A DNA stretch of 64,000 nucleotides from NCBI RefSeq assembly GCF_014837055.1, contig NZ_JACSPQ010000001.1, forward strand, positions 609,035-673,034. Reading direction: 5' to 3'. Source of the stretch: Phocaeicola faecium (GTDB taxonomy: Bacteria > Bacteroidota > Bacteroidia > Bacteroidales > Bacteroidaceae). The position numbers and the translations under genes were made by a program. Below are positions 7,943 to 17,056 of the stretch, one piece after another. Every line of letters begins with the position of its first letter. Within the stretch, counting starts at the first letter, position 1. The notes below the pieces were generated by a model. It was not told where the DNA came from. It saw only the letters and a program-made list of their open reading frames with translations, and made no database searches.

Positions 7943-8797
7943 TTAATGTGTTAATATCTTGAGACCATGCTCCGTCATTACGAAAGTATGCTCCCATTGT
8001 GCCGACGGAAGTTCGTCTTCGGTCACTACCGTCCAGCCATCTTCTTCATCAATAAAGACTTCCCAAGTACCCATATTTATCATCGGCTCGATGGTAAACA
8101 CCATTCCCGGAACCAGCAACATACCGGTACCTTTCTTTCCGAAGTGTTCCACATCCGGTTCTTCGTGAAACTCCACACCTACGCCGTGACCGCACAAATC
8201 GCGTACCACCGAAAACCCGTTTTTCTTGGCATGTTTCTCAATGGCATGACCGATGTCGCCCACAAAACCGTAAGGGCGGGCGGCTTCCATCCCGATTTCC
8301 AAGCACTCTTTCGCCACACGCACCAGCTTCTCCTTTTCCGGAGTAGTCTTGCCGATAACAAACATGCGAGAAGCGTCGGCATAATAACCGTCCAATATCG
8401 TGGTACAGTCTACATTTATTATATCGCCTTCTTCCAAAATCTCCTCCTCGCTCGGTATTCCGTGGCAAACCACTTCGTTAATCGAAGTACAGCAACTCTT
8501 GGGGAACCCCTCATAACCTAACGTAGCGGGAATCGCCCCGTGGCTTACCGTATAATCGTAAACCAGCTTGTCGATGTCCGCCGTACTCATTCCGGCATGG
8601 ATTTCTTTTTCAATCAAATCCAAAACTCCGGTATTGATAATCCCGCTCCGGCGGATGCCTTCTATCTGTTCGGGAGTCTTAATCAATTCGCGTGTAGGAA
8701 CCAGATGCCCCCTATCCTGATAGAAAAGCACCTTCTTATCTAATTCTGTCAATTCCGCACCTTTTGGAACTTTCCAGTTTTTTTTATTCCTCCTCAT
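7943..8797 (-). CDS. map: Type I methionine aminopeptidase
   Basis: A 284-residue enzyme that removes N-terminal methionine from new proteins. The five metal ligands can be seen: the two Asp in INVDCTTILDGYYADASRMF, the His in CGHGVGVEFHEEP, Glu in FTIEPM and Glu in QWEHTFVMTE. About 35 extra N-terminal residues (MRRNKKNWKVPKGAEL ...) precede the catalytic domain, more than in the classical 264-residue form. Bacteroidetes usually carry another map in the ribosomal protein cluster, so this may be the second copy (inference). Confidence 0.94.
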   Translation of the reverse strand: MRRNKKNWKVPKGAELTELDKKVLFYQDRGHLVPTRELIKTPEQIEGIRRSGIINTGVLDLIEKEIHAGMSTADIDKLVYDYTVSHGAIPATLGYEGFPKSCCTSINEVVCHGIPSEEEILEEGDIINVDCTTILDGYYADASRMFVIGKTTPEKEKLVRVAKECLEIGMEAARPYGFVGDIGHAIEKHAKKNGFSVVRDLCGHGVGVEFHEEPDVEHFGKKGTGMLLVPGMVFTIEPMINMGTWEVFIDEEDGWTVVTEDELPSAQWEHTFVMTEHGLKILTH

Positions 8798-8823
8798 GAC
8801 TTTTGTTCACTAATAAAATCACG

Positions 8824-8855
8824 CAAAGTTAACAGAAAAAACGGAAAACCTCATA
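8824..8855 (-). promoter_or_regulatory. Promoter of map-tsaD-cinA
   Basis: On the minus strand TATG (complement of 8852-8855), 20 bases, TAACTTTG (complement of 8824-8831). The -7 box is a full match and the -33 differs at one base from TTTG. The leader to the map start would be about 20 bases. Confidence 0.65.
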
Positions 8856-8928
8856 CATTTCGACAAAAAACTCGCTCCGTCTTTGCGACGTGACGAACGA
8901 TGGTTCGGATTCGATTTGCCGGGTTTGA

Positions 8929-9014
8929 AAATTCTACCGCTAAGACCACGCATTTCTACCCATAGCGTTACCAAGTCTTACCCATAGAAACAAGCAATTC
9001 TTGCGGTAGAATTT
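8929..9014. repeat. Intergenic twin-hairpin repeat, copy 1 (diverged)
   Basis: An element in the 312-base gap between map and the ABC permease. A perfect 12-base outer inverted repeat (AAATTCTACCGC at 8929-8940 with its complement at 9003-9014) encloses two units of the family core, CTACCCATAG at 8956-8965 and TTACCCATAG at about 8978-8987. Both cores face the same way, so it differs from the canonical layout of copies 2 and 4. No gene is visible in the rest of the gap. Confidence 0.75.
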
Positions 9015-9109
9015 CCGAGTCTGAGAGCGTCAAGATAAAAACTTGATTCAAAAGGCTTTGCGATAATAGGTTTTTGCATCTGCTCCGTTTGCCGACTCTG
9101 CGAAAAGAA

Positions 9110-10297
9110 TTACTTGCGAATCCAAATGGAATTGACCTTACGGCGAATTGCCCAAACGTTCAGACACGACACGAGTAAGAACAGAATGCCGCCCGCCACG
9201 CACGAGGACAGTAGCGAACTTGGGGGCAAATCCGGGAAAATTTTCCCAATAACATCGAGGTACACCGAGCGAATCGCCACAACCGCTGCCATACTCAGAA
9301 CGAAAACCAGCAGGTTCAGCCCGATGCTCATCGCTTGGTAAGGACGAGCCACGCGCGAAGGACTGTATCCGATGAGCAGGAGGTTTTCTAACTTTACGGT
9401 ATTCTTCTGTAAAAGCAAATAGATACTGAGCATCAGGATATAGAAAGAAAGAATACTTATCAGCAGACCTACGGATAACACGATGCTTACGATTACTTTT
9501 AAGAACCAAGCCGTTTTTCCGGAGTCTAACTTATCGCCTTCGGTTTCATAACCATTGTCTTTAAAGTATTGGGCAATACGCTCGTCGGTCGGATTATCGA
9601 CTTCCACAATCAAACGTGAGGGACGGTTTGTTTCGTTATCCCCATACGTGCGGTTCGCCCACAGCATGAAGTCTTCAGGCACAAGAATGGTGTTCAGGCG
9701 GTTTGAGAATCCCACGATACGTCCTTTCATGGCTTTTACCTGCCCGCGTCCGCTTATACGGATGTCGAGAGACATCATCCCCATCACCCCTTCGGATAAC
9801 TGCGGAAGATTCCGGCTTTGGGCAAATCCGAAGTTATAAAGATTCAAATAATTGCGCGGGATGATAATCGGAATTTCTTCCTGCCCTTCTTTAAACGTCC
9901 AATCGTTTAACTTCACATCGACAAAGCGGTTTGGAACAGACTCAAAAAACATAGCCGTAGACAGTTGCATACCTTGTACACCCAGTCCGCCGTACACCTT
10001 AAACCGTGCAGGCGTGAAAGTTCCCACAGCTTTCGTGAAGGGTTGTTCTTCCATATCGGCAATGTCCCCTTCCGAGAAGGTGCTGCTCTTCCCCACCACC
10101 GAGCCTAACGTACTGACTTTCTTGCTTACCACCAAGTAATCTTTCTTCATGAAACTGTCGCCCTGTGTGAATACAGGCAACACATCACCATAAAACTGTA
10201 CGCTAAGCAACACGATAACCATTCCGCAGAGATTGGCAAAAAAGAATCCCGCCAACTGTGCCGCACTGATATGCTGTTTCAGTAATTTCCAAACCAT
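9110..10297 (-). CDS. ABC transporter permease, FtsX/MacB-like
   Basis: A 395-residue membrane protein. One membrane segment is near residues 15-37 (AGFFFANLCGMVIVLLSV). A large extracytoplasmic domain (about 40-260) follows, containing ISGRGQVKAMKGRIVGFSNR, typical of MacB_PCD domains. Three C-terminal segments are at about 268-292, 320-345 and 365-385. This is the FtsX/MacB permease layout of type VII ABC systems. It lies 2 bases behind its ATPase, with a DUF4836 lipoprotein just upstream. The substrate is unknown. Lipoprotein or envelope export, or mechanotransmission as in MacB/LolCDE/FtsX, is possible but not shown. Confidence 0.87.
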   Translation of the reverse strand: MVWKLLKQHISAAQLAGFFFANLCGMVIVLLSVQFYGDVLPVFTQGDSFMKKDYLVVSKKVSTLGSVVGKSSTFSEGDIADMEEQPFTKAVGTFTPARFKVYGGLGVQGMQLSTAMFFESVPNRFVDVKLNDWTFKEGQEEIPIIIPRNYLNLYNFGFAQSRNLPQLSEGVMGMMSLDIRISGRGQVKAMKGRIVGFSNRLNTILVPEDFMLWANRTYGDNETNRPSRLIVEVDNPTDERIAQYFKDNGYETEGDKLDSGKTAWFLKVIVSIVLSVGLLISILSFYILMLSIYLLLQKNTVKLENLLLIGYSPSRVARPYQAMSIGLNLLVFVLSMAAVVAIRSVYLDVIGKIFPDLPPSSLLSSCVAGGILFLLVSCLNVWAIRRKVNSIWIRK

Positions 10298-10299
10298 AG

Positions 10300-10944
10300 T
10301 TACAAAGAAATAATTCTGTCATAATTTAGCGGGAGGTGTTTGCCGATAGACGTAACCACGATTCCCGCCCCTTGTTTTTTAGTTTCTTCGATAAGAATTT
10401 CACTCATAATCCGACTGTTCCCATCGTCAAGGTGGCTGATCGGTTCATCTAAAAAAATGAAATCAAAAGGCTGGCACAATGCGCGGATAAAGGCTACCCG
10501 CTGTTGCTGCCCGAATGACATTTTATCTATCCTTTCATTCCACTTATCGGAAATTCCCAATGCCTCAAACCACTGTCTGATTTGCTTCTTATCGGCATAG
10601 CCGGTAAGGGTATTTTTCAACTGGACGTTCTCCCACGCAGTCAGTTCACCAAACAAACGAAGTTCCTGAAAGAGCATACTTATCGAACGTTTGCGGACAG
10701 CAACCCACTGGAACACCGAATAGTTGCGTATATTTTCTCCGTCGAAACAAATAATTCCCTGATAATCGCGGCGGTATCCGTAGATAAAGCTGCACAAAGA
10801 AGACTTTCCCGTCCCCGAAGCAGCCTCAATCAGGTAAGTCTTTCCGCGCTGTAAGGCTACCTGTTTATGCCAAATATCCGAAACGATGCTGTCTCGTCCG
10901 GCAAACACTTCCGGCAATGTTTGTTGTAATTCAATCGTATTCAC
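10300..10944 (-). CDS. ABC transporter ATP-binding protein
   Basis: A 214-residue nucleotide-binding subunit. Walker A is ASGTGKSSL at about 42-50, the Q-loop is in SMLFQELRLF, the signature is MSFGQQQRVAF, Walker B is FDFIFLDEPISHLD, and a switch histidine lies in VTSIGKH. The signature has FGQQQ instead of SGGQQ, as in several LolD/MacB-like ATPases. It is paired with the FtsX-like permease immediately downstream and starts 12 bases after the DUF4836 lipoprotein, so the three are probably one transcript. Confidence 0.92.
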   Translation of the reverse strand: MNTIELQQTLPEVFAGRDSIVSDIWHKQVALQRGKTYLIEAASGTGKSSLCSFIYGYRRDYQGIICFDGENIRNYSVFQWVAVRKRSISMLFQELRLFGELTAWENVQLKNTLTGYADKKQIRQWFEALGISDKWNERIDKMSFGQQQRVAFIRALCQPFDFIFLDEPISHLDDGNSRIMSEILIEETKKQGAGIVVTSIGKHLPLNYDRIISL

Positions 10945-10956
10945 TCTAATTACGTC

Positions 10957-12438
10957 TTAAAAACCTACTATTTGCACTAATTGTTGCAATACATTAACCT
11001 GCTTGTCTTTCATCACCCATTCGATATGGATGTTCTTTCCATCGGGCGATTCTGCCGTGAGATATCCCAGACCTCCCGTCATTCCGGCAAAATTCACTGC
11101 GCCAAAGAAACGTTTTCCGGTCACTCCGCCTCCCCATTCAGTATCACGCAACGACCATCCCAAAGGTTTCTTTCCTACCAGTTGGTCATTGTTTGTCAGA
11201 TAAAAGCGATTGTCTTTCACCCCGAACCAGAGAGCCATCGGACCTTTTCCCAAATTCAGCATCGCAGCATCGACAGCCCGAAACTCGTATGCATCTTGAC
11301 CTTTATTAAGTAACTTTACCTGTCCTCCACTCATTGCAACCAATGGTTTAAGTGCTTCGAACGTTTGAAGGAAATCGCGGTTTACTACATCGGCATACAT
11401 TATGAAGTCACGACTGCGCAAAGGATTCGGGAAAGCGATTGTTACATCGCCTTTCACCGCATTGAAGATTGCAGCAAAATCAAGCGGAATCATTGATGTT
11501 TTGAACTGGCGGCGCATCGTAGGGTTTTCGTTCAGCAGGCTGAAGATTTGCCCGCCATCGATGTTCATTGCCATCCACACTCCCGTATTTGAAGAAAATG
11601 TATCCAGATAATGTCCTTTCAAGACTGAGCAAGCCTTTAATTGTTTCTCCAGCAAATCATTCATCACCCCGTCTGTTATTACAGGAATAATGTCTGCCAC
11701 TGCCTTTCCGTTTTCAAAGCTCAGTGTAGCCAACGCCTTCACGTCTTTCAGTTTCAACTCTGCCGAGACTCCCATTGTCAGCGGGGTAACATATTCAGAC
11801 GGAAGCAACTCCAGCGAAGCAAGCGTAACGATATCGCCTTTTGATTCCATCATCTTTTGATAATCGGGAGTCGACGCAAACCCTTCCCCTTCTTTTTGGC
11901 GCAACAGTCTTTCTGCCTGATATTGCAAGTCTTTCGCTTCGCCTTGCTGCAAAGGAGTCATAGCCACCAAAGCTATATCGGAGTAAGCGATCAGGGTATT
12001 CCCCATCACCGTCCATGTACATCCTCCGCTTTCACGCAAAGCACCGCACAGTTGTTGTTCATGGAAAGCCTCCAGCAAATCTGCAACCGCGCTCCGGCTT
12101 GACACACGTGCCAACACGCCGGCAGAGGCAGCCTGTTTCCTCACAAAAAAATAGATGTTATCTTCCAATGCGATACCGCTTTCCGAAGGGTTTTGTATGA
12201 TTTTATCTACCAACTCCTGAGAACTTAAATCGCTTCCCAATACGGCTTTCAGTTTCCGGGCTACGCTTTTTTCCTTTTCATCGTTCAATCCCGCCTTCTG
12301 AGAAAGCGTTTTCAGGTTGACAGAAGCCACCAATGCCGCATCGTCCGGCAAGGCTAAAACATATTTACTACCGTCGGTACACGATGCAAGCAACAGCATG
12401 AAGATTCCTATCCATATCGCAACATTATACCGTCTCAT
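10957..12438 (-). CDS. DUF4836 family lipoprotein
   Basis: A 493-residue protein with a lipoprotein signal peptide (WIGIFMLLLASC, lipid Cys at about residue 20), starting the mature part with TDGSKYVLALPDDAALVASV. The pattern of PxDAxLVxSxN near the N terminus and a closing WVMKDKQVNVLQQL places it in DUF4836, a Bacteroidetes lipoprotein family without an assigned function. A second member lies at 13199-14665. The two keep the same motifs (NPSESGI, VMKDK/IMRDK). It follows rsmE by one base and precedes the ABC ATPase, so an accessory role in that transporter is plausible but unproven. Confidence 0.88.
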   Translation of the reverse strand: MRRYNVAIWIGIFMLLLASCTDGSKYVLALPDDAALVASVNLKTLSQKAGLNDEKEKSVARKLKAVLGSDLSSQELVDKIIQNPSESGIALEDNIYFFVRKQAASAGVLARVSSRSAVADLLEAFHEQQLCGALRESGGCTWTVMGNTLIAYSDIALVAMTPLQQGEAKDLQYQAERLLRQKEGEGFASTPDYQKMMESKGDIVTLASLELLPSEYVTPLTMGVSAELKLKDVKALATLSFENGKAVADIIPVITDGVMNDLLEKQLKACSVLKGHYLDTFSSNTGVWMAMNIDGGQIFSLLNENPTMRRQFKTSMIPLDFAAIFNAVKGDVTIAFPNPLRSRDFIMYADVVNRDFLQTFEALKPLVAMSGGQVKLLNKGQDAYEFRAVDAAMLNLGKGPMALWFGVKDNRFYLTNNDQLVGKKPLGWSLRDTEWGGGVTGKRFFGAVNFAGMTGGLGYLTAESPDGKNIHIEWVMKDKQVNVLQQLVQIVGF

Positions 12439-12439
12439 G

Positions 12440-13141
12440 CTAATTCTGATTAAATAAATTCATGATATGTACCGCCACCAACGCAGCCGTTTCGGTGCGC
12501 AGGCGAGATTTCCCTAAACTGATAGCTTGAAAGCCGGCAGCTTCTGCTTTCTGAACTTCTTCCGGACTGAAATCGCCTTCAGGTCCGATTAAAACCACAG
12601 CATCTTTTCCGGGGATGAGTACATCTTTCAACAGTGGTTTTTCGCCTTCATAACAATGGGCAATAAACTTCTGGCCTTCGAACTTTTGCTGAATAAATTT
12701 CCCGAAATCTGTCAATTCGTTCACAAGAGGCTTACGTGCTTTCAGCGATTGTTTTACTGCCGAAACCACTATCTTTTCAATGCGTTCGGTCTTGATAACC
12801 TTGCGCTCGGAAAAACGGCAGTTCACAAAACTCAGTTCATCAAACCCTATTTCAGTAGCTTTTTCTGCGAACCACTCGATTCTGTCCATATTTTTAGTGG
12901 GAGCCATTGCCAAATGAAGATGACCGTTCCACAACGGAGCTTGACCAATGGTTTCGACCACCTTCACTTGACAACGCTTGCCCGTAGCGGCAGTGATTAC
13001 CGCTTTATAAAAAAATCCTTTACCGTCGGTAAGCATCACCTCATCGCCTACGCCTAAGCGCAACACCCGAAGGCAGTGTCCTGCCTCTTCTTCCGGCAAC
13101 TCTCCGTCGACGGTAATATCCGGAGTATAAAATACGTGCAT
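12440..13141 (-). CDS. rsmE: 16S rRNA (uracil-1498-N3)-methyltransferase RsmE
   Basis: A 233-residue SPOUT-class methyltransferase that methylates U1498 of 16S rRNA. It has the N-terminal PUA-like region (HCLRVLRLGVGDEVML), the conserved MAPTKNMDRIEWFAEKATE and the C-terminal trefoil-knot motifs LIGPEGDFSPEEV and ISLGKSRLRTETA. Length is normal. It sits between two DUF4836 lipoprotein genes, with a promoter-like sequence just upstream (13173-13180). Confidence 0.97.
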   Translation of the reverse strand: MHVFYTPDITVDGELPEEEAGHCLRVLRLGVGDEVMLTDGKGFFYKAVITAATGKRCQVKVVETIGQAPLWNGHLHLAMAPTKNMDRIEWFAEKATEIGFDELSFVNCRFSERKVIKTERIEKIVVSAVKQSLKARKPLVNELTDFGKFIQQKFEGQKFIAHCYEGEKPLLKDVLIPGKDAVVLIGPEGDFSPEEVQKAEAAGFQAISLGKSRLRTETAALVAVHIMNLFNQN

Positions 13142-13172
13142 ATAGTTTCTTTTCTTTAATCTAACTTACGCA

Positions 13173-13180
13173 CAAAGATA
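13173..13180 (-). promoter_or_regulatory. Probable -7 box for rsmE-DUF4836-ABC
   Basis: The minus strand reads TATCTTTG, a full match to TAnnTTTG, 31 bases before the rsmE start. No good TTTG -33 is visible (GTGA-like at the expected distance). It suggests that rsmE, the downstream lipoprotein and the ABC genes form one unit separate from the second DUF4836 gene. Confidence 0.5.
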
Positions 13181-13198
13181 AAGGTTTTCCGCGAAAAC

Positions 13199-14665
13199 TC
13201 ACTCGTTCATTCCATTCATTTTCTTCACGGCGTTCACCCATTGTTCCAAGACATTCTTTTCTTTATCTCTCATAATGAATGTAAGCGATGAGTGTGTAGC
13301 GTCGTCAGCACTCACCGTAACATAGTCGATATATTCAGACAACATCTTAATAACCGCTCCTTCAACGCCGCGGGTCTGACTTGCCAACAGTCCTCCCCAT
13401 GAGCGGAAATCAATCATCATGAAAAATAACTTGCCGTCTGCTTCTCTTGCCCACGGAGCTTTCTTCAAGGAATTTTCAGCTGAAACTTCTTTCTGATTGG
13501 TCAAATAAAACACTCCATCTTCTACTCCATAACTGATTTTCTGCAAATCCAGTATCGGTTTCCATTGTGACAAATCCTGTAAGAAATCATCATTGTTGAC
13601 TTCTGCATAAAGTCCGATGGATGGAATCGAAGCATCCGAACCTATACCCAAAGCAACCTGACCGTCGATAGCGCTCACCATTTTTTCTACATCGATAGGC
13701 AATGAACCGCTTTTCAGTTTTGTGCCTAACACATTATTGTTCAGCAAATAAGTATACAACTCTTTTCCGTTCAGGTTAATACCCATCCACAACATTGCAT
13801 CGTTCGGATACTTTTCCATGAATGTATCATCCACTTTTCCGGCATATATTTTCATTTGCTCTTTTACCATCGACTCAACAGTCTTATCGGTGTAGAAATT
13901 CTCTGCATCCATTATCATTTTCCCCTGCTCAAAACGAACGGCAACTGCCGACTTGATATTTTTTAAGTCGATTTGTTCGGGCAAACTCATTTTTACCATT
14001 GACAAGTATTGCTGCGGTAATATATCCGTTGAGGCGATAAGGGCAATATCTCCTCCTATTTCGACAAGTTTTTTAAAAGATTCGGTTTCAGCATACGTAT
14101 TCTCCGACGCATTCAGCCACTCATCCGCTTTGCTTTCCAACGTTTCTACCTCTTCCGAAACTTGAGACAGAAGCACCAACAAGGTCGTTTCATTATAAGC
14201 AATCAACGACTGTTCTTCAACCGTGGTATAAGAAAAACCGGCTCCATCCTTAAAGGGCTTGCAAGCATTTTGGCTCACCAGTACATTCATAGCCTCTTCC
14301 AACTTGCTCTTGTCCGATACAGCCACAACAATTCCTGTAATATTACCTCCGGGCATTGCGAAAACATATAAATTTTCTCGCCAGTCGATACCGCTTTCAG
14401 ACGGATTGGCCATGATTTTGTTGATCAGATCAACATCATTGCCAGCCATTTCATTTTTGATTGCTTTCCCGATTTCGTCTTGCAACTGCTTGGTGTCGGC
14501 TTCTGAGAGTGCGCACTTTTCAATCATCTGCCGCATATTGAAAGAAGCGACTAACGACGCATCAGCAGGAATTACGTTTACATACTGTTTCTTTTCTGTT
14601 GAGCAGGCTACTGCCAATAACGTCACGACCAATAATAAGGTCCAATTTCTAAGTTGTGTTTTCAT
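13199..14665 (-). CDS. DUF4836 family lipoprotein (second copy)
   Basis: A 488-residue paralogue of the lipoprotein at 10957-12438. It starts MKTQLRNWTLLLVVTLLAVACS (lipid Cys at residue 21) and continues with VNVIPADASLVASFNMRQM, MANPSESGIDWRENLYVFAM and a C-terminal FIMRDKEKNVLEQW. Both members probably face the periplasm or outer membrane. The proteins flank rsmE, which suggests an old local duplication. Function unknown. Confidence 0.88.
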   Translation of the reverse strand: MKTQLRNWTLLLVVTLLAVACSTEKKQYVNVIPADASLVASFNMRQMIEKCALSEADTKQLQDEIGKAIKNEMAGNDVDLINKIMANPSESGIDWRENLYVFAMPGGNITGIVVAVSDKSKLEEAMNVLVSQNACKPFKDGAGFSYTTVEEQSLIAYNETTLLVLLSQVSEEVETLESKADEWLNASENTYAETESFKKLVEIGGDIALIASTDILPQQYLSMVKMSLPEQIDLKNIKSAVAVRFEQGKMIMDAENFYTDKTVESMVKEQMKIYAGKVDDTFMEKYPNDAMLWMGINLNGKELYTYLLNNNVLGTKLKSGSLPIDVEKMVSAIDGQVALGIGSDASIPSIGLYAEVNNDDFLQDLSQWKPILDLQKISYGVEDGVFYLTNQKEVSAENSLKKAPWAREADGKLFFMMIDFRSWGGLLASQTRGVEGAVIKMLSEYIDYVTVSADDATHSSLTFIMRDKEKNVLEQWVNAVKKMNGMNE

Positions 14666-14691
14666 AAAATATAGAATTTAAAGGTGCAAAA

Positions 14692-15273
14692 TCATTCCGT
14701 CTGTTCGTCGTCCGTATCGGTCTCTTCCCTACGCTTGATTTCATCGCGTAACTGCGAAGCCGTTTCATAATCTTCGCGGCTAACTGCTTCCTCCAATGCC
14801 GTTTTCAGCATCTTCATATCAACAGAGTTCACCGTCAAGCCAAACGTTTGGTCTGACATCAAATCGCGCAACTTTTCACGTTCCAGAATATCTTCATACA
14901 CATAAATCGGGAACATCTTGCGCAACGACAAAGATATGACATCAGTGGTACGGGCATCTATTTTAAATTCAGTATTGTCTGAGCGCGTAATATAAAGGTA
15001 CGAATAGTACACACCATCTTTTACCTCATAAATCAAGGCTTTACGGATAAACATACCTTCTTCGTGTAAAATATCTAAAATCAAATCATGCGTAAACGGA
15101 CGAGGCATACGGTAAGGCATCTGTACAACCCGAATCGCTTGAGCTTCCCAAGTTCCGATAATTAAAGCCAACCTACGGTGTGCACCCCCGATTTCTTCCA
15201 AAACAACAGCATAAGCGTCCGATGGCTTCAATACTGTTGACATATCCAAATACTTTAATTCTACTTCTTTCAT
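14692..15273 (-). CDS. Bifunctional nuclease family protein with UVR motif
   Basis: A 193-residue protein. Residues about 1-130 match the bifunctional nuclease (BFN/DUF151) domain (AVVLEEIGGAHRRLALIIGTWEAQAI, given here in part as EIGGAHRRLALIIG; DARTTDVISLSLR). Residues about 150-185 form a UvrB/UvrC-type motif (LEEAVSREDYETASQLRDEI). The family was named from a plant enzyme with RNase and DNase activity. The bacterial role is poorly known. The start overlaps the stop of the MFS gene as ATGA, so the two are co-translated. Confidence 0.9.
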   Translation of the reverse strand: MKEVELKYLDMSTVLKPSDAYAVVLEEIGGAHRRLALIIGTWEAQAIRVVQMPYRMPRPFTHDLILDILHEEGMFIRKALIYEVKDGVYYSYLYITRSDNTEFKIDARTTDVISLSLRKMFPIYVYEDILEREKLRDLMSDQTFGLTVNSVDMKMLKTALEEAVSREDYETASQLRDEIKRREETDTDDEQTE

Positions 15274-16562
15274 TTTACTTGCTCTCCTTTTGAAGAAACT
15301 TTATTGATATGTTCATATTTATCTTTAAATACAAAAGCAAAAACAACAGCTACCACTAACGCATAAGCAGCAAATACAAACCACGCACAGCTCCAGCCTT
15401 CAACCTGAGGCAGAGAGCTGTCGAAATCGACAAAATAATTTACTACGGCTTGAGCACTCAACGTACCGACGGTAGCGCCTATACCGTTTGTCATGATAAT
15501 AAACAACCCTTGCGCACTTGAGCGGATAGACAAGTCGGTCTCTTTATCGACAAACAACGAGCCTGAAATATTGAAGAAATCGAAAGCCACTCCATAAACC
15601 AGCATCGAAAGAATGAACATCCAGACTCCATTACCCGGATCGCCCAGTCCGAACAATCCGAAACGTAATACCCATGCCCCCATCGCTATAAGCATCACTT
15701 TCTTGATGCCAAAACGACTTAAAAAGAAAGGTATCAACAAAATACAGCAAGTCTCACTAATCTGTGAAATAGAAATCAGCAAGTTGGCATGTTGTACACC
15801 AAAGGTATCGGCATATTCGGGCAGTGCATTAAAACTGGTTATGAAAGGATTGGCAAATCCGTTGGTTATCTGGAGAGACACCCCCAGCAACATGGAGAAA
15901 ACGAAGAATATCGCCATTCTTTTATTTTTAAACAGCAGAAAAGCACGCAGGCCTAATGCCTCGACCAGCGATTTCTTTTCGCCGGCTTCCCGATTTACTG
16001 GGCAATCGGGCAAAGTATTAGCATAAGCTGCTAAAACTACTCCCCACGCGGCACATGTAAAGAACTGCATGTAATTATCTTGAAAGCCAAGCAAATCTAC
16101 CAGCCACATCGAACAAATAAATCCGATGGTTCCAAAAGTACGAATCGGAGGGAAAGATTTGATTGTATCAAGTCCTGCCTTATCAAGCGCAGTATATGCC
16201 ACCGAGTTGGACAGAGCCAATGTAGGCATGTAAAAAGCCACGCTCATGGAATAAAATGCAAACAATACGGTAAGCGAAACATCATTGCCCGCCGTCAGTC
16301 CGTAATACCCCGCACCCGCCATAAACAACGCTGCCAATAAATGACTGACTCCTAACAAACGCTGAGCCGGTATCCAGCGGTCGGCAATAATGCCTAATAT
16401 AGCCGGCATAAACAAAGATACAATTCCCTGCATCGCATAGAAAAGCCCAATATAATTACCCAACCCTACCCGGGCAAGATAAGTTCCCATCGAAGTCAAA
16501 TAAGCTCCCCACACTGCAAATTGCAGAAAATTCATTACAATCAAACGTACTTTTATATTCAT
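15270..16562 (-). CDS. MFS transporter, nucleoside:H+ symporter (NupG/XapB-like) family
   Basis: A 430-residue protein with about 12 membrane segments. The N terminus MNIKVRLIVMNFLQFAVWGAY and the WGAYLTSMGTYL / IGLFYAMQGIVSLFMPAILG segments are typical of the NupG/XapB nucleoside:proton symporters. The likely role is uptake of nucleosides across the inner membrane. Exact substrate cannot be read from the sequence. It is the first gene of a two-gene unit with the bifunctional nuclease, a pairing of nucleoside uptake and a nuclease domain. Confidence 0.88.
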   Translation of the reverse strand: MNIKVRLIVMNFLQFAVWGAYLTSMGTYLARVGLGNYIGLFYAMQGIVSLFMPAILGIIADRWIPAQRLLGVSHLLAALFMAGAGYYGLTAGNDVSLTVLFAFYSMSVAFYMPTLALSNSVAYTALDKAGLDTIKSFPPIRTFGTIGFICSMWLVDLLGFQDNYMQFFTCAAWGVVLAAYANTLPDCPVNREAGEKKSLVEALGLRAFLLFKNKRMAIFFVFSMLLGVSLQITNGFANPFITSFNALPEYADTFGVQHANLLISISQISETCCILLIPFFLSRFGIKKVMLIAMGAWVLRFGLFGLGDPGNGVWMFILSMLVYGVAFDFFNISGSLFVDKETDLSIRSSAQGLFIIMTNGIGATVGTLSAQAVVNYFVDFDSSLPQVEGWSCAWFVFAAYALVVAVVFAFVFKDKYEHINKVSSKGEQVK

Positions 16563-16702
16563 ATAGCTAATACTTTTTCATTACAAGCAAGCGCACAAAA
16601 CGCGCATTAAAATCTACAAAAACAAACACGCATTGTCCTTACTCCATCGGAATAATTGGTTATCAAAATCCGTATTTTTTTAATCCGACAGTTTCTAACA
16701 AA

Positions 16703-16710
16703 CAAATATA
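16703..16710 (-). promoter_or_regulatory. Probable -7 box for the MFS-nuclease unit
   Basis: The minus strand reads TATATTTG, a full match to TAnnTTTG, about 140 bases upstream of the MFS start. A poor -33 lies at the expected distance. Confidence 0.45.
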
Positions 16711-16833
16711 CGCAATTTTTTGAATAATGTTTCCTTATAGTATAATTTGTTTCAATAACAGAGAAGCTATTTAACGTGAGTTAGACATAATTCAAGACAT
16801 AGAAAGTTGACTTTATTGACGAAACAGACGCTT

Positions 16834-17001
16834 CTATTGCTGAATCTTTACACGATTACCATCATCTAAACCAATCGTTATTACTTTGTTTTGGAATACA
16901 AATAGCATACATATAACAACAAAGAACCAAAGGAACGTCCTTGCCAATCAGGATGTCCTCAAAACACAGCGTGAAACCGTCAGAATCACATTGAATCTCA
17001 T
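16834..17001 (-). pseudogene. Possible small membrane-protein gene broken by one TGA
   Basis: A 55-codon minus-strand frame begins MRFNVILTV and ends VITIGLDDGNRVKIQQ, with one internal TGA at codon 18 (16948-16950) where TGG would fit. It has one hydrophobic segment (FLWFFVVICMLFVF). I do not recognise the family. It may be a decayed small gene, a shorter gene starting after the TGA, or chance in an AT-rich gap. The remainder of the 592-base gap (16563-17154) holds the repeat at 17057-17140 and no other gene I can support. Confidence 0.25.
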
Positions 17002-17056
17002 TTTAATGTTTCTACCTGATATACAAGGGAATTTTTCCTGCTGTTATATCAAAAAA

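Noticed and set aside
7967-8521. A 184-codon plus-strand frame opposite map
   Set aside because: It is antisense to a methionine aminopeptidase with all metal ligands visible; no leader or domain supports it.
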